Source: Pseudomonadota bacterium (GTDB taxonomy: Bacteria; Pseudomonadota; Gammaproteobacteria; UBA5335). Taken from it: a stretch of 5,188 bases of DNA. The stretch's first letter is position 1. The number at the start of each line of letters is the position of its first letter. The notes beneath the pieces were generated by a model. That model was not told the DNA's origin, searched no databases, and saw only the letters and a program-made list of their open reading frames with translations. The translations under genes were made by a program, and so were the position numbers. The stretch is from positions 1-5,188 of the forward strand of contig JAJXTQ010000157.1 in NCBI GenBank assembly GCA_021783685.1, given 5' to 3'. Below are positions 1-5,188 of this stretch, one piece after another.

Positions 1-615
1 CTGCGAAACCTGGTCCAGGCTGACGCCGTAGCGGGCCATGGCGTCGGGGTCGAGCCGTACCTGATATTCCTTGATCGCGCCGCCGAAGCTGTTGACGTCG
101 GCAACACCGGCTACCCGGCGCAGCGCCGGGCGTACCACCCAGTCCTGCAGTGCCCGCACCTCGCGGGCCGGCATGCCGGGCGGGGCTTGCAGCACGTAGC
201 GATAGATCTCGCCGACCGCGGTTGACAGCGGGGCCAGCTGCGGCTGGACACCGGGCGGCAGGCTGACGTTCTGCAGCTTTTCCAGCACCTGGTTGCGGGC
301 AAAATAGTCATTGGTGCCGTCGTCGAAGGTCAGGGTCACCACCGACAGGCCGGTGATCGAAACCGAGCGCACCTGGGTCGCTCGCGGTACGCCGCTCATT
401 TCCCGTTCGATGGGGATGCTGAGGGTGCGCTCGACGTCTTCCGGCGACTGCCCCGGGTACTGGGTCACCACCTGCACCTGCACGTCCTGGACGTCGGGGA
501 AGGCCTCCACCGGCAGATTCTGCAGGGCACGCACGCCGACCACCGCAAGCGCCACTGCCATCACCAGGATGAAGAGCCGCTGGCGGATGACGAAAATCGA
601 AAGGCGACTGAACAC
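1..615 (-). CDS. czcA: Heavy-metal-type RND efflux pump, CzcA/CusA family (N-terminal part, runs off left edge)
   Basis: Inner-membrane, proton-driven pump of the HME-RND family, the engine of a tripartite efflux complex with the two genes just upstream. The 205 visible residues start at a GTG and stay open to the window edge; family members are about 1,020-1,060 residues, so roughly a fifth is present. Residues 12-31 form the first membrane helix. They are followed by the conserved family start LPVEAFPDVQDVQVQV (34-49), then YPGQSPEDVERTLSIPIE (53-70), FDDGTNDYFAR (97-107), GEIYRYVLQ (135-143) and GVADVNSFGG (170-179), which mark the first porter subdomains. The GEIY segment and the FPDV segment favour the heavy-metal class over the multidrug HAE class. 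The GTG lies one base after the fusion-protein stop, with AGGGGG at 627-622 as ribosome binding site. The symbol is a family-level name: the transmembrane proton-relay and metal-site residues that would separate Co/Zn/Cd/Ni from Cu/Ag pumps are outside the window. Confidence 0.93.
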   Translation of the reverse strand, partial: MFSRLSIFVIRQRLFILVMAVALAVVGVRALQNLPVEAFPDVQDVQVQVVTQYPGQSPEDVERTLSIPIEREMSGVPRATQVRSVSITGLSVVTLTFDDGTNDYFARNQVLEKLQNVSLPPGVQPQLAPLSTAVGEIYRYVLQAPPGMPAREVRALQDWVVRPALRRVAGVADVNSFGGAIKEYQVRLDPDAMARYGVSLDQVSQ

Positions 616-616
616 C

Positions 617-1801
617 TTATTCCCCCTGCGCCAGTTCGGACGCAAGCAGCAGCGCGCCCCGTACCACGACCTGGTCGCTGGGCTTGATGCCGGAGTCGGG
701 CGTCAGGTAGGCAAACTCGGCGTCCTGGCGGGCGACGCTTACCCGGCGGCGTTCGAATTCGTGCGGGCTGATCTGGACGAAAAGCCGCGTCGTCAGGCCG
801 TCCGTCAGCAAGGCGCCGACGGGCACGCGGATGACCGTGGCGGCCTTGGGCTGGCTGATGGTGGCGCGGGCAAACATTTCCGGCTTGAGCCGGCCGTCGG
901 CGTTGTCGACCAGCGCCCTTACCGGAATGCGCCGGGTGGCCGGGTCGACCATGGCGCCCACCTGTTCGATGCGGGCGGAAAAATCCTCGCCCGGGAACGC
1001 CTCGACGGCGAAATTCACCGTCGCCCCCGGCTTGGCCAGGGCGGCGGCTTTTTCCGGCAGATCGATCTTGAGCCAAAGGCGGCGCAGGTCGGACAGGATG
1101 AACAGCGGCGTGGTCGCATCCGGGCGCACCTCCGTACCCGGATTGGCCTGGCGGTCGACGACGACGCCGCCGAGGGGCGCGCGCAGGATCAGGCGCTGAC
1201 CCTCGATACGGCTGCCTGGCGGGGCGAGATTGGCGAGCCGCAAGCGGGCTCGATCTGCCTCGGCGTCGGCGGCGCGGACATCGGCCTCTGCGGCTTCCAG
1301 ATCGCGGCGCGCCAGCGCCCCACCTTCGAACAGGATCTGCGCCCGCGCCAATGCTTTTTTCTTCAGCGCGGCATCGGCTTGCGCCTTGCGCAGATCTGCG
1401 ATCGCCTGGCCGAAATCAGGCGCGTCGAGGATTGCCAGCGGCGCGCCGGGGATGACTGTATCTCCGGGGGCTGCGTTCAGGGCAAGGATGCGCCCGGCGA
1501 GCGGCGGAAAGATCCGCGCCGTCCGGTCTTCGGCCAGGGCCAGGCGGGCATTCATCGGGTCGCTGGCGGGCAGCGGTGCCAGACTGACCGCTTCCAGTTT
1601 GAGAAAAGCCAGCTGTGAAGCATCCTGCGGCAGAATTACCCGGTTGGAGGGCGCCCTGGGTTTGGCCTTCTCCTGCGGGGAGGGCTGCGCGGCGTATTCG
1701 ACACGCCAGGCGGCGAGCCCGCCGATGCCGAGGAGGGTGGCGAGGACGAGCGGGGCGAGGCGCTTGCTGCGTGCGCGCTGGCCGGAAGAAGGTCGGGTCA
1801 T
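617..1801 (-). CDS. RND efflux membrane fusion (periplasmic adaptor) protein, CzcB/HlyD-like
   Basis: Periplasmic adaptor that links the RND pump to the outer membrane channel. It has 394 residues, a normal length for the family. A basic N-terminus and one hydrophobic segment (about 15-32) give an uncleaved inner-membrane anchor; there is no lipobox cysteine. Next come a first barrel-sandwich (lipoyl-like) half at about 96-128 containing LAGRILALNAAPGDTV, an Ala/Arg/Glu-rich alpha-helical hairpin at about 130-192, the second lipoyl half at about 203-225 (LRAPLGGVVVDRQANPGTEV), a beta-barrel at about 240-315 with the characteristic VDPATRRIPVRALVDN and LKPEMFA segments, and a membrane-proximal domain to the end. 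The ATG overlaps the stop of the preceding gene (ATGA) and has an AGGA ribosome binding site. Unlike CusB or classical CzcB it shows no His- or Met-rich metal-binding N-terminus: no Cys and a single His (347). Function is clear at family level; substrate is not. Confidence 0.94.
   Translation of the reverse strand: MTRPSSGQRARSKRLAPLVLATLLGIGGLAAWRVEYAAQPSPQEKAKPRAPSNRVILPQDASQLAFLKLEAVSLAPLPASDPMNARLALAEDRTARIFPPLAGRILALNAAPGDTVIPGAPLAILDAPDFGQAIADLRKAQADAALKKKALARAQILFEGGALARRDLEAAEADVRAADAEADRARLRLANLAPPGSRIEGQRLILRAPLGGVVVDRQANPGTEVRPDATTPLFILSDLRRLWLKIDLPEKAAALAKPGATVNFAVEAFPGEDFSARIEQVGAMVDPATRRIPVRALVDNADGRLKPEMFARATISQPKAATVIRVPVGALLTDGLTTRLFVQISPHEFERRRVSVARQDAEFAYLTPDSGIKPSDQVVVRGALLLASELAQGE
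622..627 (-). promoter_or_regulatory. Ribosome binding site of the RND pump gene
   Basis: AGGGGG lies six bases before the GTG at 615, inside the final codons of the fusion protein gene. It decides for the GTG as start: no other start codon with comparable spacing exists, and the protein from here matches the family N-terminus (a short aromatic/basic lead, then the first helix). Confidence 0.65.
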
Positions 1802-3048
1802 GGCAGTTCCTGGAGATTCGTTGCAGCGGCCCAGGCGGCGCGGGCCTTGGCCGCGTCGTCAAGCGCATTGGAAGTGTCGGTTTCGACGGCGTAGAGGCTG
1901 CGCCGGGCATCGATGACGTCGAGGGTCGAGGCGGCGCCCTGGCTGAAGGCGAACTGGACCGCGGCGCTGGCCTTGCGGGCCGCCGGCAGGGCTTCGTCGC
2001 GCAGGCGGCGGGCGCGCTCGCTCAGGCGCTCGGCTTCGAAAGTGGACTGGCTGAAGTCGGCGGCGGCCATGGCCTTGACGCGTTCCAGCTCATCCTGTGC
2101 CGAATCGCGCGCGACATAGGCCTGGCGGATTTCGCCGCGAAAATCGTAGCCGGTGAACAGGGGGACGCTGACGCCGACGCCGACCAGGTTGCTGCCGGGA
2201 TCCTGGTTGTTACGTTCGAACTGGGCGCCGACGGTGACATCCCGCACCTGCTGGGACCTGGCCAGGTCGATGGCCTTGTCCGCCGCCGCCAGGCGGTGGC
2301 GGGCGGCGATGACATCCGGGCGCGCGTCGAGATTGGGCTGCACGGCGGGCAGCGGGGCGAGCCGGGGCCAGGGGTCCGCAGTGGCGAGGCGCACAGCGTC
2401 GGATTCCATGGCCAGCAACTGGGCGAGGGCGAGCTGTGCGCGCTGGTGGTCGACCTCGGCCTGGCTGGCGTCGCTGTCGGCGCGCAGGGTGTCGGTGCGG
2501 ATGCGCTCGACGTCGGACGGTGCGAGGTCGCCGGCCTTCAGCCGCAATTCGGCCTTGCTCAGGACCTGATGAGCCAGGCGGGCCGATTCCACGCTCAGGC
2601 GGGCCTTGTCCTCGGCTGCCTTGAGGTCAAAGTAGGCCTGGCGGGCCAGCATGCGCTGCTGGCGCAGGCTGTCGGACGCGTCGGAGCGGCTGGCCTCGAG
2701 CAGGGCGTCCGCCACGCCTAGGCGCAACGCCCGCTTGCCGCCGCGCTCGATCGGCTGGTCGATGCGCAGGATGGTGTCCAGGTAGGCGTTGTTGTTGGGA
2801 TGTGTGGCGTTGATCCCGCTGGTGTTCAGGGAGAGGGTCGGGTTGGGGCGGCCGGCGGCCATTGCGACGCTCGCCTCGGCAGCCGTCGCCGCGCGCCGTG
2901 AAGCGATCAGGGCGCGGTTGTGTTCCACGAGCAGTTGCTCGACGTCGGCGAGACGCAGCTGGCCGAGATTCGGGGGCTCGGCGGCTGCAGCCGAGCCGGC
3001 CAGGGAAACGGCCAGCAGGATGTACGGGAGGACGGGTTTCGTTCGCAT
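1798..3048 (-). CDS. TolC-family outer membrane efflux channel, CzcC-like
   Basis: Outer membrane factor forming the trimeric exit duct of the RND complex. From the chosen ATG it has 416 residues, matching CzcC-type proteins (about 420). Residues 1-23 are a signal peptide: basic MRTK, a hydrophobic core, then an Ala-rich cleavage region before EPPN. There is no lipobox cysteine, so it is not an N-acylated type like CusC. Two outer-membrane-efflux repeats are visible. The first contains DQPIERGGKR (97-106) and the helical stretch ending LRLKAGDLAPSDVERIRTD (168-186). The second contains VGVSVPLFTGYDFRGEIRQA (291-310) and a long C-terminal helix region with FSQGAASTLDVIDARRSLY (368-386). An upstream in-frame ATG at 3135 would put 29 Arg/Pro-rich residues before the signal peptide and is unlikely. 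The chosen ATG lacks a well-spaced Shine-Dalgarno sequence; the closest purine run, AAAGGTGG, ends 21 bases upstream. First gene of the three-gene efflux set. Confidence 0.92.
   Translation of the reverse strand: MRTKPVLPYILLAVSLAGSAAAAEPPNLGQLRLADVEQLLVEHNRALIASRRAATAAEASVAMAAGRPNPTLSLNTSGINATHPNNNAYLDTILRIDQPIERGGKRALRLGVADALLEASRSDASDSLRQQRMLARQAYFDLKAAEDKARLSVESARLAHQVLSKAELRLKAGDLAPSDVERIRTDTLRADSDASQAEVDHQRAQLALAQLLAMESDAVRLATADPWPRLAPLPAVQPNLDARPDVIAARHRLAAADKAIDLARSQQVRDVTVGAQFERNNQDPGSNLVGVGVSVPLFTGYDFRGEIRQAYVARDSAQDELERVKAMAAADFSQSTFEAERLSERARRLRDEALPAARKASAAVQFAFSQGAASTLDVIDARRSLYAVETDTSNALDDAAKARAAWAAATNLQELP
1808..1811 (-). promoter_or_regulatory. Ribosome binding site of the membrane fusion protein gene
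   Basis: AGGA lies six bases before the ATG at 1801, inside the last codons of the outer membrane factor gene. With the ATGA stop-start overlap it supports this start and suggests reinitiation by ribosomes ending the previous gene. Confidence 0.6.
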
Positions 3049-3070
3049 GGGGCGGCACGATAGGGGACGC

Positions 3071-3100
3071 CACCTTTCGCGACCCTGACAGGGCAAAGTG
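3071..3100 (-). repeat. Interrupted inverted repeat upstream of the efflux operon
   Basis: The core is CCCTG-A-CAGGG at 3083-3093, a perfect 5-base dyad around one base. Outside it, imperfect outer arms CACCTTT (3071-3077) and AAAGTG (3095-3100) can also pair with one bulged base, though the distances to the core are unequal (5 versus 1 base). It lies 23-52 bases before the outer membrane factor ATG and contains the purine-rich AAAGGTGG. It could be an operator or a 5'-leader hairpin that masks a ribosome-entry site; either is inference. Confidence 0.35.
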
Positions 3101-3171
3101 CGTCGATGCCTTGCAGGTGGAAATGGGTCGGGCATGCCGAATGCGCGAACCGGACGGCCGCTGGCACGCTC

Positions 3172-3189
3172 TACGGGAACAGTTACGGG
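3172..3189. repeat. TACGGG direct repeat with 12-base period
   Basis: Two exact copies of TACGGG (3172-3177 and 3184-3189 on the plus strand) are separated by six bases. OmpR/PhoB-family regulators bind head-to-tail repeats about 10-12 bases apart, so this is a weak candidate binding site for the adjacent regulator. Two six-base copies are little evidence on their own. Confidence 0.22.
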
Positions 3190-3198
3190 TCGCCCCGT
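3185..3198 (-). repeat. Short perfect hairpin just after the kinase gene
   Basis: On the transcribed strand this reads ACGGG-GCGA-CCCGT, a 5-base-pair stem with a GCGA (GNRA-type) loop, starting 16 bases after the kinase stop codon. No run of T follows (the next bases are AACTGTTCCC), so it does not qualify as an intrinsic terminator. It could be an mRNA 3'-end or processing structure, an operator half, or chance in G+C-rich DNA. Confidence 0.35.
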
Positions 3199-3214
3199 GT
3201 TGGGCGGGCGCGAA

Positions 3215-4597
3215 TCAGCGGCGGGGCAGGAAGCTTACCCGGATGCGCGCGCCGCCACCGGGGCCGGCATCGGCAATATGGATGGTGGCATCGTGCCGGT
3301 CCGCCACCTCCTTGACGATGGCGAGGCCGAGGCCGGTGCCCGCGCCGGGAGATCCTGCGGCACGGTAGAAGCGGTCGAAGATGCGCTGGTGCTCGGCTTC
3401 CGGGATGCCGGGGCCGTTGTCCTCGACTTCGATGAAAGGGCGTCTGTCCTCGCCGGTGCCGCTGCGGGCGGTGATCCGCCCGCCCGGCGGGGTGTACTTC
3501 AGGGCGTTGTCGATCAGGTTCGCCAGCAATTCCCGCAACAGCCATTCGGCGCCGTCGATCACCGCTGACTCCGGTTCGAAACCGAGATCGATGTCGCGGG
3601 CCAGTGCGCGGTCGTACCAGACGGAAGCGTTTTCCTGCAGCAGATGGGCGAGGTCCACCGGACGCCGTTCGTGGGCGATGTCGGCCTCCGGACCGGAGCG
3701 GGCCAGGGCCAGGAGCTGGTGGACAAGGTGGCTGAGGCGCTGGGTGGCATCGCGCAAGTTCACCACCCGGTGACGATATTCCTGGGGGAGTTCGGCCGCC
3801 GTCAGTTCCAGTTGGGTCTGCAGGGCTGCAAGGGGAGTCTTGAGCTGGTGGGCGGCATTGGCGAGAAAGGACTGTTGCGCCATCGCGGCCGCCTGCAGGT
3901 CGTCGATCAGCGTCGCCATGGCGTTGACCAGAGGCTCGATCTCGCCCGGTATATCCCCCTTGGGTAGCGGGCTCAGATCGTGCGGGGAACGGCGACCGAT
4001 TTCCTCGCTGAGATGGGCCAGCGGTGCCACGCCGTTGCGCACGCCGATATAGACCAGGATCAGGGTGGCGAGGATGAGGAGGACATTGGGGACGACCATG
4101 GCGGCCAGGATTTTCGAGCCGGTGCGCTGTCGTTTCTGGGTCGTTTCGGCGACGACGACGGTGACTGGCCCGCCGGACGTTTCAAGGCGATAGCTTGCTT
4201 TGCGCACTTGCTTGCCGCGCAGGGTGGCGTTCGATAGAGTCGGGCGGGTTCCGGACGTTGCCGGGCCAGGCTGGAGATCGGCATCGCCCGCCAGCAGTCG
4301 GCCGTCCGGCCCGAGCACTGCGAGAAACTCCTGATCCCTGCCATTGCTGCGCAGGACCGCCTCGGCAGCAGGCGGGAGATCCACTTCGATGGCCGATCCC
4401 TTGGCATGAACCCGTCCTGCCAAGGCGACCGCATCGTCAGCAAGGGCGTGGTCATAGGCATCCCAGGCCGGATCGAAGGCGATGTGATAGTCGGCAGCGA
4501 GGCTGATGACGAGCAGCGCGGCCAGCGGTGCCAGCAGGAAGACGAGCAGCCGCCGGCGCAGGGTCTGCCGCGGTCGGTCAGGCCGGTAGGATTTCAT
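3215..4597 (-). CDS. Two-component sensor histidine kinase, TctE/QseC/PmrB-like
   Basis: Membrane sensor kinase of 460 residues that should phosphorylate the regulator encoded just upstream. Two membrane helices (about 16-36 and 162-186) enclose a periplasmic loop of about 125 residues. The start, LLVFLLAPLAALLVISLAADYHIAF followed by YDHALADDAVALAGRV, resembles the N-terminal domain of TctE-type kinases (the 2CSK_N family, by recall). A HAMP linker follows (about 187-237), then the H-box FLANAAHQLKTPLAAL with phospho-accepting His250, an N-box LLANLIDNALKYTPPGG (357-373), G1 DNGPGIP (393-399), an F-box FDRFYR and G2 GTGLGLAIV (420-428). All catalytic boxes are intact. The ATG lies 20 bases inside the end of the regulator gene with no Shine-Dalgarno, so translation is probably coupled. 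A longer frame opening at 4690 is rejected because its extra 31 residues overlap the regulator and precede a clean membrane-anchor start. The ligand is unknown; the loop has no Cys or Met and few His. Confidence 0.93.
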   Translation of the reverse strand: MKSYRPDRPRQTLRRRLLVFLLAPLAALLVISLAADYHIAFDPAWDAYDHALADDAVALAGRVHAKGSAIEVDLPPAAEAVLRSNGRDQEFLAVLGPDGRLLAGDADLQPGPATSGTRPTLSNATLRGKQVRKASYRLETSGGPVTVVVAETTQKRQRTGSKILAAMVVPNVLLILATLILVYIGVRNGVAPLAHLSEEIGRRSPHDLSPLPKGDIPGEIEPLVNAMATLIDDLQAAAMAQQSFLANAAHQLKTPLAALQTQLELTAAELPQEYRHRVVNLRDATQRLSHLVHQLLALARSGPEADIAHERRPVDLAHLLQENASVWYDRALARDIDLGFEPESAVIDGAEWLLRELLANLIDNALKYTPPGGRITARSGTGEDRRPFIEVEDNGPGIPEAEHQRIFDRFYRAAGSPGAGTGLGLAIVKEVADRHDATIHIADAGPGGGARIRVSFLPRR

Positions 4598-5188
4598 CGA
4601 GGCGATAGCCGATGCCGCGGATGGTGCGGATTTCGACGCCACACCCCTGCAGCTTGTTGCGCAGGCGGGAGATGTAGATTTCGACGGCATTGGTGGTCAG
4701 CTCGTTGTCCCATTCGCTCAGGCTTTCCACCATCTTCTGCTTGTCGACGACGTTCGGGGTGGCGAGCATGAGCTGCTGCAGGATTTCCCACTCGCGGCCG
4801 GTGAGTTCGAGCGGCGCACCGTGCGCACTGGCGGTTCTGCGCGCCAGATCGAGGCGCAGCGAACCCGCGCTCAGTTCGGAGGTGGTGGCCGAGCGGCTGC
4901 GGCGGATCAGTGCGCGCATCCGGGCCAGCAGCTCGGGCAGGTGGAAGGGCTTGACCATGTAATCGTCGGCGCCGAGGTCGAGTCCGATCACCCGGTCGTC
5001 CAGCCCGTCGCGGGCCGTAAGAATGAGGATGGGCACTTCGATGGCGCGACGCCGCAGCCGGCGGATCAGTTCATGGCCATCCATGCGCGGCAGGCCGATA
5101 TCGACGATCGCCAGATCGTAATGGGTGAGCTCGAGTGCGGATTCGGCCGGTTCGGCCGCCGCCGTGTGGTCCACCGCAAATCCCGCTT
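4578..5188 (-). CDS. OmpR/PhoB-type response regulator (5' end cut by right edge)
   Basis: DNA-binding response regulator, partner of the kinase downstream. The visible part begins ...AGFAVDHTAAAEPAESALELTHYD, matching the region after the first helix of a receiver domain, so about 15-25 N-terminal residues, including the acidic pocket, are outside the window. An internal GTG at 5174 is not a credible start, since it would remove the first beta strand. The phospho-accepting Asp is in LAIVDIGLPRMDG (codon 5102-5100). The conserved Thr (ILTARDG) and Lys (DDYMVKPF) of the switch are present. After a short linker comes a winged-helix C-terminal domain: LELTGREWEILQQLM, then TNAVEIYISRLRNKL as recognition helix, and RTIRGIGYRL as the wing. 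This is the QseB/PmrA/TctD style of OmpR-family regulator. It overlaps the kinase gene by 20 bases. By position it probably controls the adjacent efflux genes, which is inference. Confidence 0.94.
   Translation of the reverse strand, partial: AGFAVDHTAAAEPAESALELTHYDLAIVDIGLPRMDGHELIRRLRRRAIEVPILILTARDGLDDRVIGLDLGADDYMVKPFHLPELLARMRALIRRSRSATTSELSAGSLRLDLARRTASAHGAPLELTGREWEILQQLMLATPNVVDKQKMVESLSEWDNELTTNAVEIYISRLRNKLQGCGVEIRTIRGIGYRLDEILPA

Larger units (their letters stand above)
3049..3214 (-). other. Intergenic region between kinase and efflux operon, probable regulatory region
   Basis: This 166-base stretch separates the kinase stop from the outer membrane factor ATG and is the only sizeable gap, so a promoter or operator for the efflux genes would be expected here. 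I see no good pair of -35 and -10 hexamers; a TATCGT at 3063-3058 has no suitable -35 partner. It contains two short inverted repeats, a TACGGG direct repeat (period 12) and a purine-rich AAAGGTGG at 3077-3070. No coding sequence fits here better than the flanking genes. A regulatory role is inference from position. Confidence 0.5.

Noticed and set aside
311..1618. 435-codon plus-strand open frame opposite the fusion protein and pump genes
   Set aside because: Its translation is Arg/Gly/Ala-rich with no recognisable domain, and it lies antisense to two genes with strong family motifs. Long antisense frames are expected in G+C-rich coding DNA.
1615..2721. 368-codon plus-strand open frame opposite the outer membrane factor gene
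   Set aside because: Composition is Gly/Ala/Val/Asp-rich as expected of an antisense shadow, and the opposite strand encodes a convincing TolC-family protein across the same bases.
3049..3135. Upstream ATG extending the outer membrane factor by 29 residues
   Set aside because: The extension is Arg/Pro-rich and would precede a textbook signal peptide starting at the ATG at 3048; no ribosome binding site precedes the ATG at 3135.
3185..3198. Hairpin after the kinase read as an intrinsic terminator
   Set aside because: The stem is only five base pairs and no T-run follows it on the transcribed strand.
3098..3568. 156-codon plus-strand open frame crossing the intergenic gap into the kinase
   Set aside because: Most of it is antisense to the kinase catalytic domain with intact G1, F and G2 boxes; no domain or ribosome binding site supports it.
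4598..4690. Upstream start extending the kinase by 31 residues
   Set aside because: The extra residues lie wholly inside the regulator's winged-helix coding region and have no kinase-like features; the ATG at 4597 gives a normal basic lead before the first membrane helix.
5143..5158. Tandem TTCGGCCG repeats near the right edge
   Set aside because: They encode the Ala-Glu-Pro-Ala-Glu part of the receiver domain and are explained by codon use in a G+C-rich gene.
1..5188. Search for tRNA/rRNA genes, CRISPR repeats, insertion-sequence ends and attachment sites
   Set aside because: No cloverleaf, repeat-spacer periodicity, transposase motif or terminal inverted repeats were seen; nearly every base is accounted for by the five minus-strand genes.

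Overview
The window is G+C-rich (clearly above 60% by eye) and carries one compact gene set. All five genes are on the minus strand, so they read from high to low coordinates. In order of transcription they are: a response regulator (5' end cut by the right window edge), a sensor histidine kinase, a TolC-family outer membrane factor, a periplasmic membrane fusion protein, and the first 205 residues of a heavy-metal-type RND efflux pump (cut by the left edge). This is the familiar layout of a CzcCBA/CusCBA-like tripartite efflux system placed behind its own two-component regulator. G+C content, codon use and the CBA order with adjacent regulators suggest a Gram-negative proteobacterium, most likely a betaproteobacterium (a Rhodocyclales-like genus would fit). 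That placement is inference from style, not from a marker gene.

Layout: 5188-4578 is an OmpR/PhoB-type response regulator. 4597-3215 is a 460-residue kinase whose ATG lies inside the end of the regulator gene (20-base overlap). 3214-3049 is a 166-base intergenic stretch, the only real gap, holding two short inverted repeats and a 12-base-period direct repeat but no convincing sigma-70 promoter or intrinsic terminator. 3048-1798 is the outer membrane factor. 1801-617 is the membrane fusion protein, joined to the previous gene by an ATGA overlap. 615-1 is the RND pump, starting at a GTG one base after the fusion-protein stop. The dense packing of the last three genes implies one transcript with coupled translation.

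How they would work together: the kinase senses a periplasmic or membrane signal through a loop of about 125 residues, phosphorylates the regulator, and the regulator presumably controls the efflux operon next to it. The pump captures substrate from periplasm or inner membrane and drives it, with proton exchange, through the fusion protein and outer membrane channel to the outside. The substrate cannot be read from this window because the pump's proton-relay and metal-site segments lie beyond the left edge. Two details leave the specificity open: the kinase input region looks more like the TctE/QseC/PmrB type than the classical CusS/CzcS heavy-metal sensor type, and the fusion protein has no cysteine, one histidine and no Met/His-rich metal-binding N-terminus.

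I found no RNA genes, CRISPR arrays, insertion sequences or attachment sites. The large plus-strand open frames are antisense shadows of the real genes. I see no clearly undescribed system; the points worth checking are the regulator-pump pairing, the ligand-poor fusion protein and the structured intergenic region.
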